Source: an uncultured Acidobacteriia bacterium
GTDB lineage: Bacteria > Acidobacteriota > Terriglobia > Bryobacterales > Bryobacteraceae
DNA length: 51,127 nt
Assembly (NCBI GenBank): GCA_903907865.1
Contig: CAIVPR010000134.1
Span: forward strand, 1-51,127
Reading direction: 5' to 3'
Both the position numbers and the translations under genes were made by a program. Below, in pieces: positions 42,982-50,927 of the stretch; position 1 is the stretch's first letter; each line of letters begins with the position of its first letter. The notes beneath the pieces are model-generated. The model was not told the DNA's origin, did no database searches, and saw nothing but the letters and a program-made list of their open reading frames with translations.

Positions 42982-43150
42982 TCGTTGTCAGGATACCAAT
43001 CGTCGAGGCAGCTATCTTCGTGACGGGTCTCAGAACCTTCGAAGCACTTTATCCATCACCGGATCTTTACCGCCATGGCCATCTTGGGCCGATCAGAGCG
43101 CCAGCAACTGCTTCAACTTTTGTTGGCAGCGCGAGTTCAGCCCCCCCCCC
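42982..43150. other. Upstream region of ArsR operon with C10 tract
   Basis: No gene is supported. The region ends in ten consecutive C at 43141-43150, which directly abuts the -35 of the ArsR promoter. Confidence 0.6.
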
Positions 43151-43179
43151 TTGCAAGCTGCCAATCCGCGCTGTATACT
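43151..43179 (+). promoter_or_regulatory. Sigma70-type promoter of the ArsR-SRPBCC operon
   Basis: TTGCAA (43151-43156) and TATACT (43174-43179) are separated by exactly 17 bases. The predicted transcription start is 43186 or 43187, i.e. at the A of the ArsR ATG, so the mRNA is probably leaderless. Confidence 0.8.
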
Positions 43180-43198
43180 GAACTAGATGGTTCAGTAT
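43175..43198. promoter_or_regulatory. Operator dyad over -10, start site and ATG
   Basis: ATACTGAAC (43175-43183) and GTTCAGTAT (43190-43198) are perfect 9-bp inverted halves with a 6-base spacer that contains the ATG. A bound ArsR dimer would cover the -10 and the transcription start, so the gene is likely self-repressed. Confidence 0.8.
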
Positions 43199-43549
43199 TC
43201 GGAAGCGGTTCTCGATGCTTCGTTCGCCGCGCTGTCGGATGCAACCCGACGCGGCGTCCTGGAACAACTCGGACGCGCGGACGCTTCGATCACGGACCTT
43301 GCCGAGAAGTTCCACATGACCCTAACGGGCATGAAGAAGCACGTCGGCGTCTTGGAGCAGGCGGGGCTCATCACCACAGAGAAGGTCGGGCGCGTGAGGA
43401 CCTGCAAGCTCGGCCTACGCGCAATGGAAGAAGAGGCGGCATGGATCGAGAGGTACCGCCAGCACTGGGCCGCTCGCTTCGATGAATTGGACAAGCTTGT
43501 CGAGGAATTTAAACATAAGGAGAAAACCGATGTACGAAAGAAAAGATAG
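43187..43549 (+). CDS. ArsR-family transcriptional regulator
   Basis: 120 residues with a winged helix: FAALSDATRRGVLEQLGRAD, ITDLAEKFHMTLTGMKKHVGVLEQAGL (recognition helix), then the wing TTEKVGRVRTCKLG. No cysteine-based metal site is seen, in keeping with the ArsR subfamily paired with SRPBCC proteins. The start ATG lies 7 bases behind the -10 element, so translation is probably leaderless. It overlaps the SRPBCC gene by 20 bases. Confidence 0.93.
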   Translation: MVQYSEAVLDASFAALSDATRRGVLEQLGRADASITDLAEKFHMTLTGMKKHVGVLEQAGLITTEKVGRVRTCKLGLRAMEEEAAWIERYRQHWAARFDELDKLVEEFKHKEKTDVRKKR

Positions 43550-44036
43550 TGAAATAAACCCCGCAAAGTACGCCACGACAGTGGAGCGGAAGTCCGAGCG
43601 TGAACTCGTCGTGACTAGAACCTTCAACGGTCCTGCGCATATTGTCTTCGATGCGTGGACCAAACCTGAACTGCTCAAGCGCTGGTGGGTACCGCAGTCG
43701 TTTGGAGCGTCCTTCCTTTCCTGCGAGGCCGATGTTCGTACGAACGGCACGTACCGTTTCGTGTTTAGCCACCCTTCCGCGGAGCAGCCTATGCCATTCT
43801 TTGGCAGGTACGTCGAAGTGACTCCGGGCTCCCGCCTCGTCTGGACGAATGACGAAGGTGATGAGGCTGGGCCCGTCACCACCGTGACTTTCGAAGAGAG
43901 GGGTAGCGAGACGCTCGTCGTTATCCACGAACTCTATCCCTCAAAACAACCCCTCGACGATGCAATGGCCTCTGGGAGTATAAGTTGGTCGGGCGAGCAG
44001 TTCGAGCAGTTGGACCAGATTCTCGCCACCCTGTGA
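43530..44036 (+). CDS. SRPBCC/AHSA1-domain protein
   Basis: 168 residues with the START-like fold of the AHSA1 family. RELVVTRTFNGPAHIVFDAWT and PELLKRWWVPQ are the hallmark opening; GRYVEVTPGSRLVWTND and TVTFEERGSETLVVI are the strands, and the C-terminal helix ends GEQFEQLDQILATL. AAGGAGA seven bases upstream of ATG 43530 is a strong Shine-Dalgarno, and the start lies inside the ArsR gene. The pair is typical; the ligand is unknown, perhaps a hydrophobic small molecule sensed by the regulator system. Confidence 0.92.
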   Translation: MYERKDSEINPAKYATTVERKSERELVVTRTFNGPAHIVFDAWTKPELLKRWWVPQSFGASFLSCEADVRTNGTYRFVFSHPSAEQPMPFFGRYVEVTPGSRLVWTNDEGDEAGPVTTVTFEERGSETLVVIHELYPSKQPLDDAMASGSISWSGEQFEQLDQILATL

Positions 44037-44079
44037 GCGAGCATGGGACGGGTCATGAAGTCATCGATCTTGGCGTCGG

Positions 44080-44211
44080 CTGCCCGGTCGACAGCGGGAG
44101 ATAAAATGGAAACTCCACGAAAAAGGCGGCCGCGATTCGGAATGGCTGTCAAGCCGGGTATCTCTTGAATTGCGCAAACGCCAGTGCCGCTAGGTCCAAC
44201 GCGACCCACCC
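44080..44211 (-). pseudogene. N-terminal remnant of a CPBP protease gene
   Basis: The minus-strand translation GWVALDLAALAFAQFKRYPA, stop, then RIAAAFFVEFPFYL aligns with the intact protease's GWVALGLAALVFVQFKGIPA, Trp, IAAAFLVEFPFYL. A TGG Trp codon has become TGA. Similarity ceases after about 44 codons, at the end of the SRPBCC gene. So this is a dead, truncated copy of the gene at 39755-40723. Confidence 0.8.
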
Positions 44212-44428
44212 CTTACCGGGGTACCGGGCTGCGCGGTTATCGTTGCGTGGAACGGCGACCAGAGCTGCAAACCTGTGCCCCGGCAACCGGCGGAGGGACG
44301 GCAATCGAACGCGCGACCCGAGGTCGCGTGGCGGTGTCGGCGACCCCGCCCCAGGTTGGCAACCTTCCCCACAGAACAGCTACAGCAGGCCGCAAGGAAG
44401 TAGCAGTCGGACCGTCCTAGCAGTTCTA
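44212..44428. other. Structured region between CPBP remnant and LolA-like gene
   Basis: About 217 bases that replace roughly 70 bases seen in the other copy of the pair. It contains a perfect hairpin CGCGACC/GGTCGCG (44312-44328) and a smaller one AGGTT/AACCT. No gene is supported. The TΨC-like string here does not fold as a tRNA. Confidence 0.45.
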
Positions 44429-45133
44429 TTGTTGATTGCCGCGGGAACGGGCGCAATAAGCGCGGCGGAACCGCCGTCGAACCTCGCCAAAAGAGTCGCC
44501 GCACGCGAGACGGCCACCGCCGAGGAACGCAGCCACTACTTCTACACGCAGTCGGTGCGGTTGCAGGAAATCGACGGGCGCGGTCGGCAGGCGGGCGAGT
44601 ACACGGAAACCCGCGAGGTCATTTTTTCGCCCACCGGCGAGCGCACGGAGCGCTTCGTCGGCCAGCCGCAGTCCCACCTGCGCGACCTCGTCATGACCCC
44701 AGAGGACTTCGCCGACATCCGCGACATCCAGCCGTTCGTCATGACCTCGGACCAGCTTTGGAACTACGATGTCGACTACAAGGGCGAGGAGCCTGTCGAG
44801 GGCACCGACTGCTGGGTGCTCCGCATCCGGCCCAAGCACATCCTCTCCGGCCAGCGCCTCTTCGACGGCATGCTGTGGGTGCGCCAAGAGGATTTTTCCG
44901 TGCTCCGCAGCGAGGGCCAAGCCGTGCCGCAAATCATCACCGGCAAGAAGGAGAACCTCTTTCCCCGCTTCACCACCACTCGGAAGCTTGTCAACGGCTA
45001 CTTGTTCCCGACTGTAACCTCTGCCGACGACACCCTCCACTTCCGATCAGGCCCGGTGCGCGAGAAGCTGACCATCCGATACAACGACTACCGGCGTTTC
45101 GGTGCCGAGACGACGATCACTTTCGACAAGTAG
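44429..45133 (+). CDS. LolA-like outer-membrane lipoprotein-sorting protein
   Basis: About 234 residues. A hydrophobic signal (VLAVLLLIAAGTGAISA) is followed by a beta-rich body with SHYFYTQSVRLQEID, EYTETREVIFSPTGERTERF, LWNYDVDYKGEEPVEGTDCW, LFDGMLWVRQEDFSVLRSEG, LVNGYLFPT and LTIRYNDYRRFGAETTITF. This pattern fits the LolA/LolB-like fold family (DUF4292/outer-membrane-sorting type) found in periplasmic proteins. The start is unclear: no ATG or Shine-Dalgarno fits, and TTG 44429 cuts the signal; the frame is open to 44165. Its 5' end may have been altered by the replacement described at 44212-44428. Confidence 0.75.
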   Translation: MLIAAGTGAISAAEPPSNLAKRVAARETATAEERSHYFYTQSVRLQEIDGRGRQAGEYTETREVIFSPTGERTERFVGQPQSHLRDLVMTPEDFADIRDIQPFVMTSDQLWNYDVDYKGEEPVEGTDCWVLRIRPKHILSGQRLFDGMLWVRQEDFSVLRSEGQAVPQIITGKKENLFPRFTTTRKLVNGYLFPTVTSADDTLHFRSGPVREKLTIRYNDYRRFGAETTITFDK

Positions 45134-45172
45134 CGTAAACGCCCGCCCGTGCTCCTGCGTCATAATCGTGTC

Positions 45173-46753
45173 GTGGTGCCAACCCGGATCTTCGCACTTT
45201 TTCTGGCCCTGTATTGTCTTTCCGCCACCCTGTGGGCCCAGGGTCCGCCGCCGCCGACGTCGTTCGATTGCGCGGCCGATGGCGTTGTCGTGAATTCCGT
45301 GACCGGGCAGCCGATCATCCGGGCCCAAGTTCTGGCATCGTCATCCGGTACCCAGAGGGTCGTGCTCAGCAACTCCACGGGACAGTGGCGGTTTGACGGA
45401 CTTCCTTGCGGACCGACCACTTTGACGGCGCTGCGCACCGGATTCCTCCAAGGCCAGACGCCGGGGCTCAGCCGGGTCAACCTGATGAAACTTGTCTCGG
45501 GATCGCCGATACACGACTTCAAGATCAGCCTCACTCCGCAGGTAGTGGTCAACGGGCGGGTGCTGGATCCAGAAGGAGACCCGGTCCTGAACGCGCGGAT
45601 CGTCGTGCTGACCTCGCGGATCGTGAACGGAAAACGGACCTTCCAACAGTCGGGCAACACAAACACGAACGACTTGGGCGAGTACCGGGTGCCCACTCTT
45701 TCGAGCGGTAAATACGTGGTCTGCGCCTTTCCGGCGGCCTTCGGCGGCATGTTCCTGCCGGGGACGGCGGGCGATGCCGCGACCGGGGGCGAAGCTTGCT
45801 ATCCGGGCTTTCCCGAGCCCGGCATGCTCGGCATGGACCTCCCGGCTGGCCGCGAGGCGCGGGTCGACTTCAATTTGCCCAGGGTTTCGGTGGTGCAGGT
45901 CCGCGGCACCCTATCGGGCGTTCCCAAGGGCAGATCGGTGTCCTTGTCCCTCATCCGCCAGGGGATGCCATCGGGGATGGGAGCGTCGCCGCGGCAGGCG
46001 CTGCTGATGCCGGACGGCACGTTCGCCGTCATGGGCGTCACGCCGGGGTCCTACTTGGCGACCTGCGACTACTTCGAGGGCAGTTCGCGATTGAGCGCGC
46101 GCATGCCCGTGCAGGTCGGCGGCAGCGACGTGGACGGCGTCAATCTGCAACTTGAGCCCGCCCTCAGCATCCCCGGAAGGGTGCGGATGGAGGTGAAATC
46201 CGGTGCCCCGACTCCGGTTCCCACGTTCGCCATGAGTCTGGAGTCCTCCGACGCGGTTGGCGGGGTCCGCGTGGTCTGGGGCAAGGACGGCGCGTTTACA
46301 ATTGAGACGGTCACTCCCGGCACATACCGGCTGAACGCATTCCCGCCCGGCAAATTCTTCGTCAAGAGCGCCACCTTGGGGGGGCGCGATTTCCTTTCGC
46401 AGGATGTGGCCATTGCCGGACCTCCGGGACCGTTGGAGGTGCTGCTGAGCGACGACGGGGGGGCGTTGGACATCCAGGTGGAGGATGCGGACGGCAAGCC
46501 CGTCGAGTCCTGGGTGCTGACCCAGATGGAGGGGCGCCCGGCGCGGTTCGTGCATGTGAATTCGGACGGTCGAATTGCGGCCCAGGGGCTGGCTCCGGGC
46601 AAGTACCGGGTAAGTGCGTGGGACGACAACCAGTTGGTGGAGTACGCGAATCCGGATTGGATGCGGAGGTACCCGGCGGGGCAATCGGTTACGGTCGAGG
46701 CGGGGCAATCGGCGAGCGTGAAGGTGGTGCAGAACCGGGTGGGGGGGCAGTAG
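45173..46753 (+). CDS. Secreted carboxypeptidase-regulatory-like domain protein
   Basis: 526 residues. Signal peptide IFALFLALYCLSATLWAQG. Several beta-sandwich repeats: GVVVNSVTGQPIIRAQVL with WRFDGLPCGPTTLTALRTGF; VVNGRVLDPEGDPVLNARI with GEYRVPTLSSGKYVVCAFP; later FTIETVTPGTYRLNAFPPG and IAAQGLAPGKYRVSAWDD. These are CarboxypepD_reg-like units. No enzyme domain. GTG 45173 was chosen since it begins the signal peptide; GTG 45149 and 45176 are alternatives and no Shine-Dalgarno is visible. Role unknown, probably surface or periplasmic; it follows the LolA-like gene by 39 bases. Confidence 0.82.
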   Translation: MVPTRIFALFLALYCLSATLWAQGPPPPTSFDCAADGVVVNSVTGQPIIRAQVLASSSGTQRVVLSNSTGQWRFDGLPCGPTTLTALRTGFLQGQTPGLSRVNLMKLVSGSPIHDFKISLTPQVVVNGRVLDPEGDPVLNARIVVLTSRIVNGKRTFQQSGNTNTNDLGEYRVPTLSSGKYVVCAFPAAFGGMFLPGTAGDAATGGEACYPGFPEPGMLGMDLPAGREARVDFNLPRVSVVQVRGTLSGVPKGRSVSLSLIRQGMPSGMGASPRQALLMPDGTFAVMGVTPGSYLATCDYFEGSSRLSARMPVQVGGSDVDGVNLQLEPALSIPGRVRMEVKSGAPTPVPTFAMSLESSDAVGGVRVVWGKDGAFTIETVTPGTYRLNAFPPGKFFVKSATLGGRDFLSQDVAIAGPPGPLEVLLSDDGGALDIQVEDADGKPVESWVLTQMEGRPARFVHVNSDGRIAAQGLAPGKYRVSAWDDNQLVEYANPDWMRRYPAGQSVTVEAGQSASVKVVQNRVGGQ

Positions 46754-46857
46754 GGGCGTCGAAGAAGCCAATCTGCGGCACCTTGTCTTTTCCGTTCGGG
46801 GCCGAGGCATTTGTTCCGTCGCCTCGGACGCAATGAAGTCCAAGGACAGGAGGATCT

Positions 46858-47124
46858 ATGAGGAGTAAATTGAATCCCGAAAAGCTTGAGTTCGCCTCTG
46901 AAGATGCGGAAGCGGATTGGTACGCGAGCGCGGAAGGAAGGAGGGAGACCCAGCGGCAGTTCGAGCGGGCGATTCGCGACGGAACAGTGGTGAGTTCGCC
47001 TGGGGCCGACGTCGTCCGCACCGACCCGGAAGTGCTTGCACGTCTGATGGAGCAGGCCAAAGCACGAGCCACGAAGGCGGTGTCCATCCAGCTTTCAGCA
47101 CCCGAGCCGCGTGGGCACGTCTAA
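46858..47124 (+). CDS. Possible truncated CopG/RHH-type antitoxin
   Basis: 88 residues. FASEDAEADWY and REQTQRQFERAIRDG-like helices, then DPEVLARLMEQAKARATKAV and SIQLSAPEPRGHV. The end, KAVSIQLSAP, looks like the first strand of a ribbon-helix-helix domain, but the helices that should follow (normally about 30 residues) are missing; the frame stops at 47122-47124. AGGAGGATCT just ahead of ATG 46858 is a strong Shine-Dalgarno. No intact toxin gene is adjacent. It may be a non-functional antitoxin remnant. Confidence 0.5.
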   Translation: MRSKLNPEKLEFASEDAEADWYASAEGRRETQRQFERAIRDGTVVSSPGADVVRTDPEVLARLMEQAKARATKAVSIQLSAPEPRGHV

Positions 47125-47323
47125 CAAGGTCCAGAAATAGCTTCAACGCGGCTGGACGGGCGCTGTGTCTGGAGAGCTGCCGATATTGAGTTGGCCGCGG
47201 GATTGGTGCGAAGAGGGGCAGGGATTCCAGACCGTGCTGAAAGGAGGCGATTCGGACGGGCTTGCGGGCTCGGTGCAGGGAATCGCATCGCCCAACAGTT
47301 ATACTGCGATACGATTGCCCAAT
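47125..47323. other. Intergenic stretch among toxin-antitoxin remnants
   Basis: No gene is supported in either direction. It probably holds decayed 3' parts of the two flanking antitoxin genes. Confidence 0.45.
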
Positions 47324-47527
47324 TCAATCCGGTGACTTGGACCGATTGGATGACCGAAGCTGGAATCCTACTGTCGCATGAATGTAGTCGCGCAAGATGG
47401 TTTTGGCGGTCTCCAAGTCCCCGTCCAGCAGGCATTCCATGCCTTCGTTTAACAGCTCCCGCCAAAATCTCGGGTCGCGTTGAACGCGCGCCCGAATCGT
47501 ATCTTTGAAGTCGCGGGTCAACGCCAT
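47324..47527 (-). pseudogene. Truncated antitoxin gene (addiction-module HTH type)
   Basis: 67 residues. MALTRDFKDTIRARVQRDP, FWRELLNEGMECLLDGDLE and ILRDYIHATVGF match the N-terminal half of antitoxins that normally continue into a helix-turn-helix. Here the sequence diverges after ATVGF (QLRSSNRSKSPD, stop), so the DNA-binding half is lost, likely by a frameshift. It lies 43 bases behind the toxin remnant on the same strand. Confidence 0.6.
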
Positions 47528-47570
47528 GGCTGCTACATTCTCCTGTTCCCGTGCCCGACGCGACCTCCGG

Positions 47571-47837
47571 CTAAGCGCGCCTGTACTCCTTCGGAAGGTG
47601 CTTGATCAAGTCCATCGCGTCGTGAAGAACCCGGCCCACCTCGATGTCATCGTCGTCGGTTCGTCTATAGCGAAGGAAGTGGCAAGGTTCCCGAACGACT
47701 CGTCCCGCAACGTTATCGCGACTCGCGATCAGGTGGTAAACACACGCACCTGCAACCAAGATTTCCGGACGAGCCTTGGCCCCCGGATGCTCAGGGTCCA
47801 CCCCGATGTCGCGCAATGCCTGCCCTATCAGGCCGAA
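47571..47837 (-). pseudogene. N-terminally truncated RelE/ParE-type toxin
   Basis: The minus frame reads FGLIGQALRDIGVDPEHPG, KARPEILVAGACVYHLIAS, EPCHFLRYRRTDDDDIEVG and RVLHDAMDLIKHLPKEYR, matching the C-terminal three-quarters of RelE/ParE toxins. An in-frame TAG at 47838-47840 stands where the first ~35 residues should join, and no matching N-terminus precedes it. A TTG at 47816 could start an 81-residue piece, but it would lack the first helices. Confidence 0.65.
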
Positions 47838-47840
47838 CTA

Positions 47841-48005
47841 CCAAGACTCCGCCGGAACTGACCCACCGGTCGTTTGTTGCCGAAACACCGCAGATCTTAA
47901 CGCTGCCGGAATTGCTGTCCTTTAAGTTGTCCAGTTACATCGGCAGTCCGATCAAGCGGGCGCAGGACCATGCGTGAGGTGGCCGGCAGCGGCGCACACG
48001 GCTCC
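47841..48005. other. Intergenic region before the 48.0-50.8 kb operon
   Basis: No gene or clear terminator seen. It follows the stop of the BamE-like gene and precedes the toxin remnant. Confidence 0.4.
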
Positions 48006-49724
48006 TCATTGCACATCGACAACTTTGCCATCAATCAAAAGGACCTTCATGTCCTTGTAGAACAGCGCCTTCTTCTCACCGAGGTTAGCTACTCTCAAAG
48101 GGTTGCCTAGGATGGCCGTAACTTCGTCCTGTGTCTGGCCCAAGGAGATCTCTTTCGGCTGCACTGGACTGACGGTTGGCCCGCCACTCTGGCTTTCCAC
48201 CGCCGTCTCCCGTTCCAACTGGTCCGCGGCTTGGAACTGTTGCGATAGCTGCGCATCCGCCGTCGGATCGGGCGGCGGTGCTAGTTCCGCGAAAGCCGCC
48301 TTCACCGGAGCGCCTGTGGCCGACGGGGGAGCCGCGGGCAATCCTCCCTTGCCCTGCTGCTTTTGCAATTCACCCATACCCTGGCCGATGGTTTCCCGCA
48401 TGTGGTTCTGCATCTCCTGCAGGTCGGCCAAAGGTACGGAAACGCCGCTTCCATTGGCGCATTCGCTGCCTCCCTTGCCGGACAACACAATCAGGCGAGC
48501 CGCAGTCGCCTCTTGGTCGGGCCGCCCCTGAAGTTGCAGGACATCCCCCGCACTAACGGCGCACTCCGCACCCCCGGTGCCCACAAAGTCAAAGTCGCGT
48601 CCGGCCACGAAGACATGGCTTGCGTCGCCGTCGAGCATGCGCACGATTCCGCTCGAACCCGGATCGATCTCCTGGCTTGTCGCGTTTGCCTGTGCCTCGC
48701 TATTTTCAAGAGCAATCTGCCAACGGACCTCGTCGGCTACAAGCCGCTTCACCTCGGGCGACACCGCCACCTGACTGTCCGGCATCGGAGGCGCCCCAGC
48801 TTGGTAGGCCGACATCAGCGAGTTCGAGAACATGTAATCGGCGAGCCAGAGAGAGGCGTTCGGATACATCGGTTCCGGGCGGAAATAGCCGCCGTAGTAT
48901 GCGTACCACGGGCTCCCGGCAAAACCCCAAGCGTAAGGTGCCGGCGACATCCAGGGATTGTAAGCCCAGCCGTAAAAACCCGTCGGGTAGTAGAGTACCG
49001 GCGAATACGTGTTGAGGTAGATCCCGCGGTAGCTGTACGGACGGTAGAAACGGTCATAGGACTGACCGTTGACAACATAGGTGCGGTGGGCGAACTCGCG
49101 CCCGTTGTGGGCATACACGCTCTGGACATAGCCCTGTCCTCTGCGTTCGACGAACACCCTCGAATGGTCGGGCCGTTCCACGAGGACGCGACGACCGCCC
49201 GCGAGTCCGTGCTGCACCGCGATTCCCCGGCTCGGGCTGACAATTTCGGCCCGCTGGCCGTTGCCTCTCAGCCGCACGTCGGTTCCGTTTGTCGCTCGCA
49301 CCGCATGGTTTCCCGACGGCAGGGACGCAGTCCCGAAACCGCGACCGGCGTTGGCTGCTGGATTGGCGGATGGTGGATTGGTTCGGAGCACTGTAGATGG
49401 GCGTCCCGCCGGTACCGGAGACGTGTAGGCCGGACGATTGCCCGGGGTCGGTTGCTGAGGGCGGACCACGGAAGGCGGTGTTTGCCTTGCGGGCTGCGCC
49501 GCAGGTGCCGATCTCTGCGGTGCGGAAGGCGGCGGAGCCGGTCTTTGCGGCTGCGGCGCTGGCTTGGCTGGTGCAGCGGTGGGAGCTGGCTTCTTCTTCT
49601 TCTCGTCGGCGTTCTGGTCGGCCGCAAATGCCAGCGGGAACGCACAGACGAGCAATACCAGCGTGCGGCTCAGGAGCGCGGCAAACCGGTTGGTGTGGGG
49701 GCGGTTGGAACTATTTGGGCGCAT
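48006..49724 (-). CDS. Proline-rich secreted protein with BamE-like C-terminal domain
   Basis: 572 residues. Signal peptide LVLLVCAFPLAFA, then a Pro/Ala-rich linker (about 35-130: PAPQPQRPAPPPSAPQRS). Next is a segment rich in Arg/Gly and Tyr (RVLVERPDHSRVFVERRGQG, RFYRPYSYRGIYLNTYSP, YYPTGFYGWAYNPWMSPAPY), a surface-like region, then a helical part. The final 50 residues, KEISLGQTQDEVTAILGNP, LFYKDMKVLLIDGKVVDVQ, form a SmpA/OmlA (BamE-like) module that recurs in the upstream gene. ATG 49724 has AAGGATGG before it. It follows the paralogue by 18 bases and shares its promoter. Function unknown; envelope location inferred. Confidence 0.8.
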   Translation of the reverse strand: MRPNSSNRPHTNRFAALLSRTLVLLVCAFPLAFAADQNADEKKKKPAPTAAPAKPAPQPQRPAPPPSAPQRSAPAAQPARQTPPSVVRPQQPTPGNRPAYTSPVPAGRPSTVLRTNPPSANPAANAGRGFGTASLPSGNHAVRATNGTDVRLRGNGQRAEIVSPSRGIAVQHGLAGGRRVLVERPDHSRVFVERRGQGYVQSVYAHNGREFAHRTYVVNGQSYDRFYRPYSYRGIYLNTYSPVLYYPTGFYGWAYNPWMSPAPYAWGFAGSPWYAYYGGYFRPEPMYPNASLWLADYMFSNSLMSAYQAGAPPMPDSQVAVSPEVKRLVADEVRWQIALENSEAQANATSQEIDPGSSGIVRMLDGDASHVFVAGRDFDFVGTGGAECAVSAGDVLQLQGRPDQEATAARLIVLSGKGGSECANGSGVSVPLADLQEMQNHMRETIGQGMGELQKQQGKGGLPAAPPSATGAPVKAAFAELAPPPDPTADAQLSQQFQAADQLERETAVESQSGGPTVSPVQPKEISLGQTQDEVTAILGNPLRVANLGEKKALFYKDMKVLLIDGKVVDVQ

Positions 49725-49742
49725 CGGTCCATCCTTCTCGCA

Positions 49743-50765
49743 TTACTGAACGTCGGTGACCTTGCCATCGACCAGGGTGACTTTGAAGTCCGCGTAGTAC
49801 AGAATCTGTTTGTTGCCGAGATTGGCGATCCGGGTGGGTTGCCCGAAGGCCGCCACCACTTCCTCCTTCGACTGTCCGAGGGACACGCTGGGCGTAGGCT
49901 GGTCCGGCGGCGGCGGAGGCGGGGCGATGGACGCAAGCGCCGGTGGGGCGGCGGGGGCTGCGGCGGCGGACGAAAGGGATGCCGCCCGCTGTGCCAATTG
50001 GGCCTCGCTCTCGTAAACGGATCCGTCATGGCCAACCAATGCGTTGCAGATGAGTCGCAGATCATAGCGCCTGATTTTCTTTCCTTGCACTGTTAGCACG
50101 TCACCTTGGAAGGAATAGGTTCCATCATAGTTCTTCCCGCTCTGAAACAGACGAAAGGTGCCATCGGCGGCAAGTACAAAGTAATCGCGGCTGACATCTT
50201 TGCTTATATATTTCCCCAACGGCGGGGTACCTGCGGATCCTGCTACGCAAGAGTCGACCGGAGTGTCGACGACGAAGACCTCTTGGATGACCGAAAAGAC
50301 TTGTTCAGGGCCCATCGTCGCAAGAGTGCCCTTCCCGAAAACAAATCCGAAGACCGCCTTGTAGCAGTCGCCGCCGCAATCAAGTTCGACAATGGCGAAC
50401 TGAAAATTGTCGTGTTTGATATCAATCCCAGTTGCCTGGAGGCGCACGCTCGCTCCGACGCCCAGTGATCGTTGGGGTTGTTTCTGCACGATCAAAAGCT
50501 GTAGAGTTCCCGCTGGATGCACGCGTCCATCCTTGAAAGTGGTGAGTGCGGAGAACGGCGAGGTGACAGGTACGCCCAAGATGCCATCCACGCGAACCTT
50601 GAGGACCGAGCCATTTTGGAAGCGCGTCTTCAGCATCGTCTCCACCGGAGTCAGCGGGGCAGGGGGTGGCGCAGGTTTCTTTTGGGCCCACGCGACCGAT
50701 GGCAACGCGAGCGCCGCCACGACGAAAGCAAGACGGATCCACTCGCCCCTTGGGCCGCCGCCCAT
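49743..50765 (-). CDS. Secreted protein with BamE-like C-terminal domain
   Basis: 340 residues from ATG 50765 (AAAGGTG upstream). GTG 50798, with GGAGG five bases ahead, would add 11 residues and is a real alternative. Signal peptide LAFVVAALALPSVAWAQ; then VETMLKTRFQNGSVLKVRVDG and SALTTFKDGRVHPAGTL, a beta-rich region, a cysteine pair (ELDCGGDCYKAVFG), and VLAADGTFRLFQSGKNYDGT. An Ala/Pro-rich linker leads to SVSLGQSKEEVVAAFGQPT and YYADFKVTLVDGKVTDVQ, the same C-terminal module as the next gene. First gene of a two-gene operon with a strong promoter at 50870-50898. Confidence 0.82.
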   Translation of the reverse strand: MGGGPRGEWIRLAFVVAALALPSVAWAQKKPAPPPAPLTPVETMLKTRFQNGSVLKVRVDGILGVPVTSPFSALTTFKDGRVHPAGTLQLLIVQKQPQRSLGVGASVRLQATGIDIKHDNFQFAIVELDCGGDCYKAVFGFVFGKGTLATMGPEQVFSVIQEVFVVDTPVDSCVAGSAGTPPLGKYISKDVSRDYFVLAADGTFRLFQSGKNYDGTYSFQGDVLTVQGKKIRRYDLRLICNALVGHDGSVYESEAQLAQRAASLSSAAAAPAAPPALASIAPPPPPPDQPTPSVSLGQSKEEVVAAFGQPTRIANLGNKQILYYADFKVTLVDGKVTDVQ

Positions 50766-50869
50766 GGCCACACCTTTTACTTCCAAGCGCTTGACCACAT
50801 TGTCCTCCCGTCGCACCCGACTGGCACGGTGTGCGGACCATCCAGCCCCAGCACAACATCCCTAGACGA

Positions 50870-50898
50870 ATGCTACGCCCCACCCCCGGCGTTGTCAA
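50870..50898 (-). promoter_or_regulatory. Sigma70-type promoter of the BamE-like gene pair
   Basis: On the minus strand a perfect TTGACA (50893-50898) and TAGCAT (50870-50875) are 17 bases apart. The predicted start near 50863 leaves a leader of about 65-100 bases. Confidence 0.75.
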
Positions 50899-50927
50899 GG
50901 GTTTCCGTGACATATATTCCACGTTGC

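Noticed and set aside
44281-44340. tRNA-like string (GNRTRDPRSRG in translation)
   Set aside because: The T-stem does not pair and no acceptor or anticodon arm can be formed.
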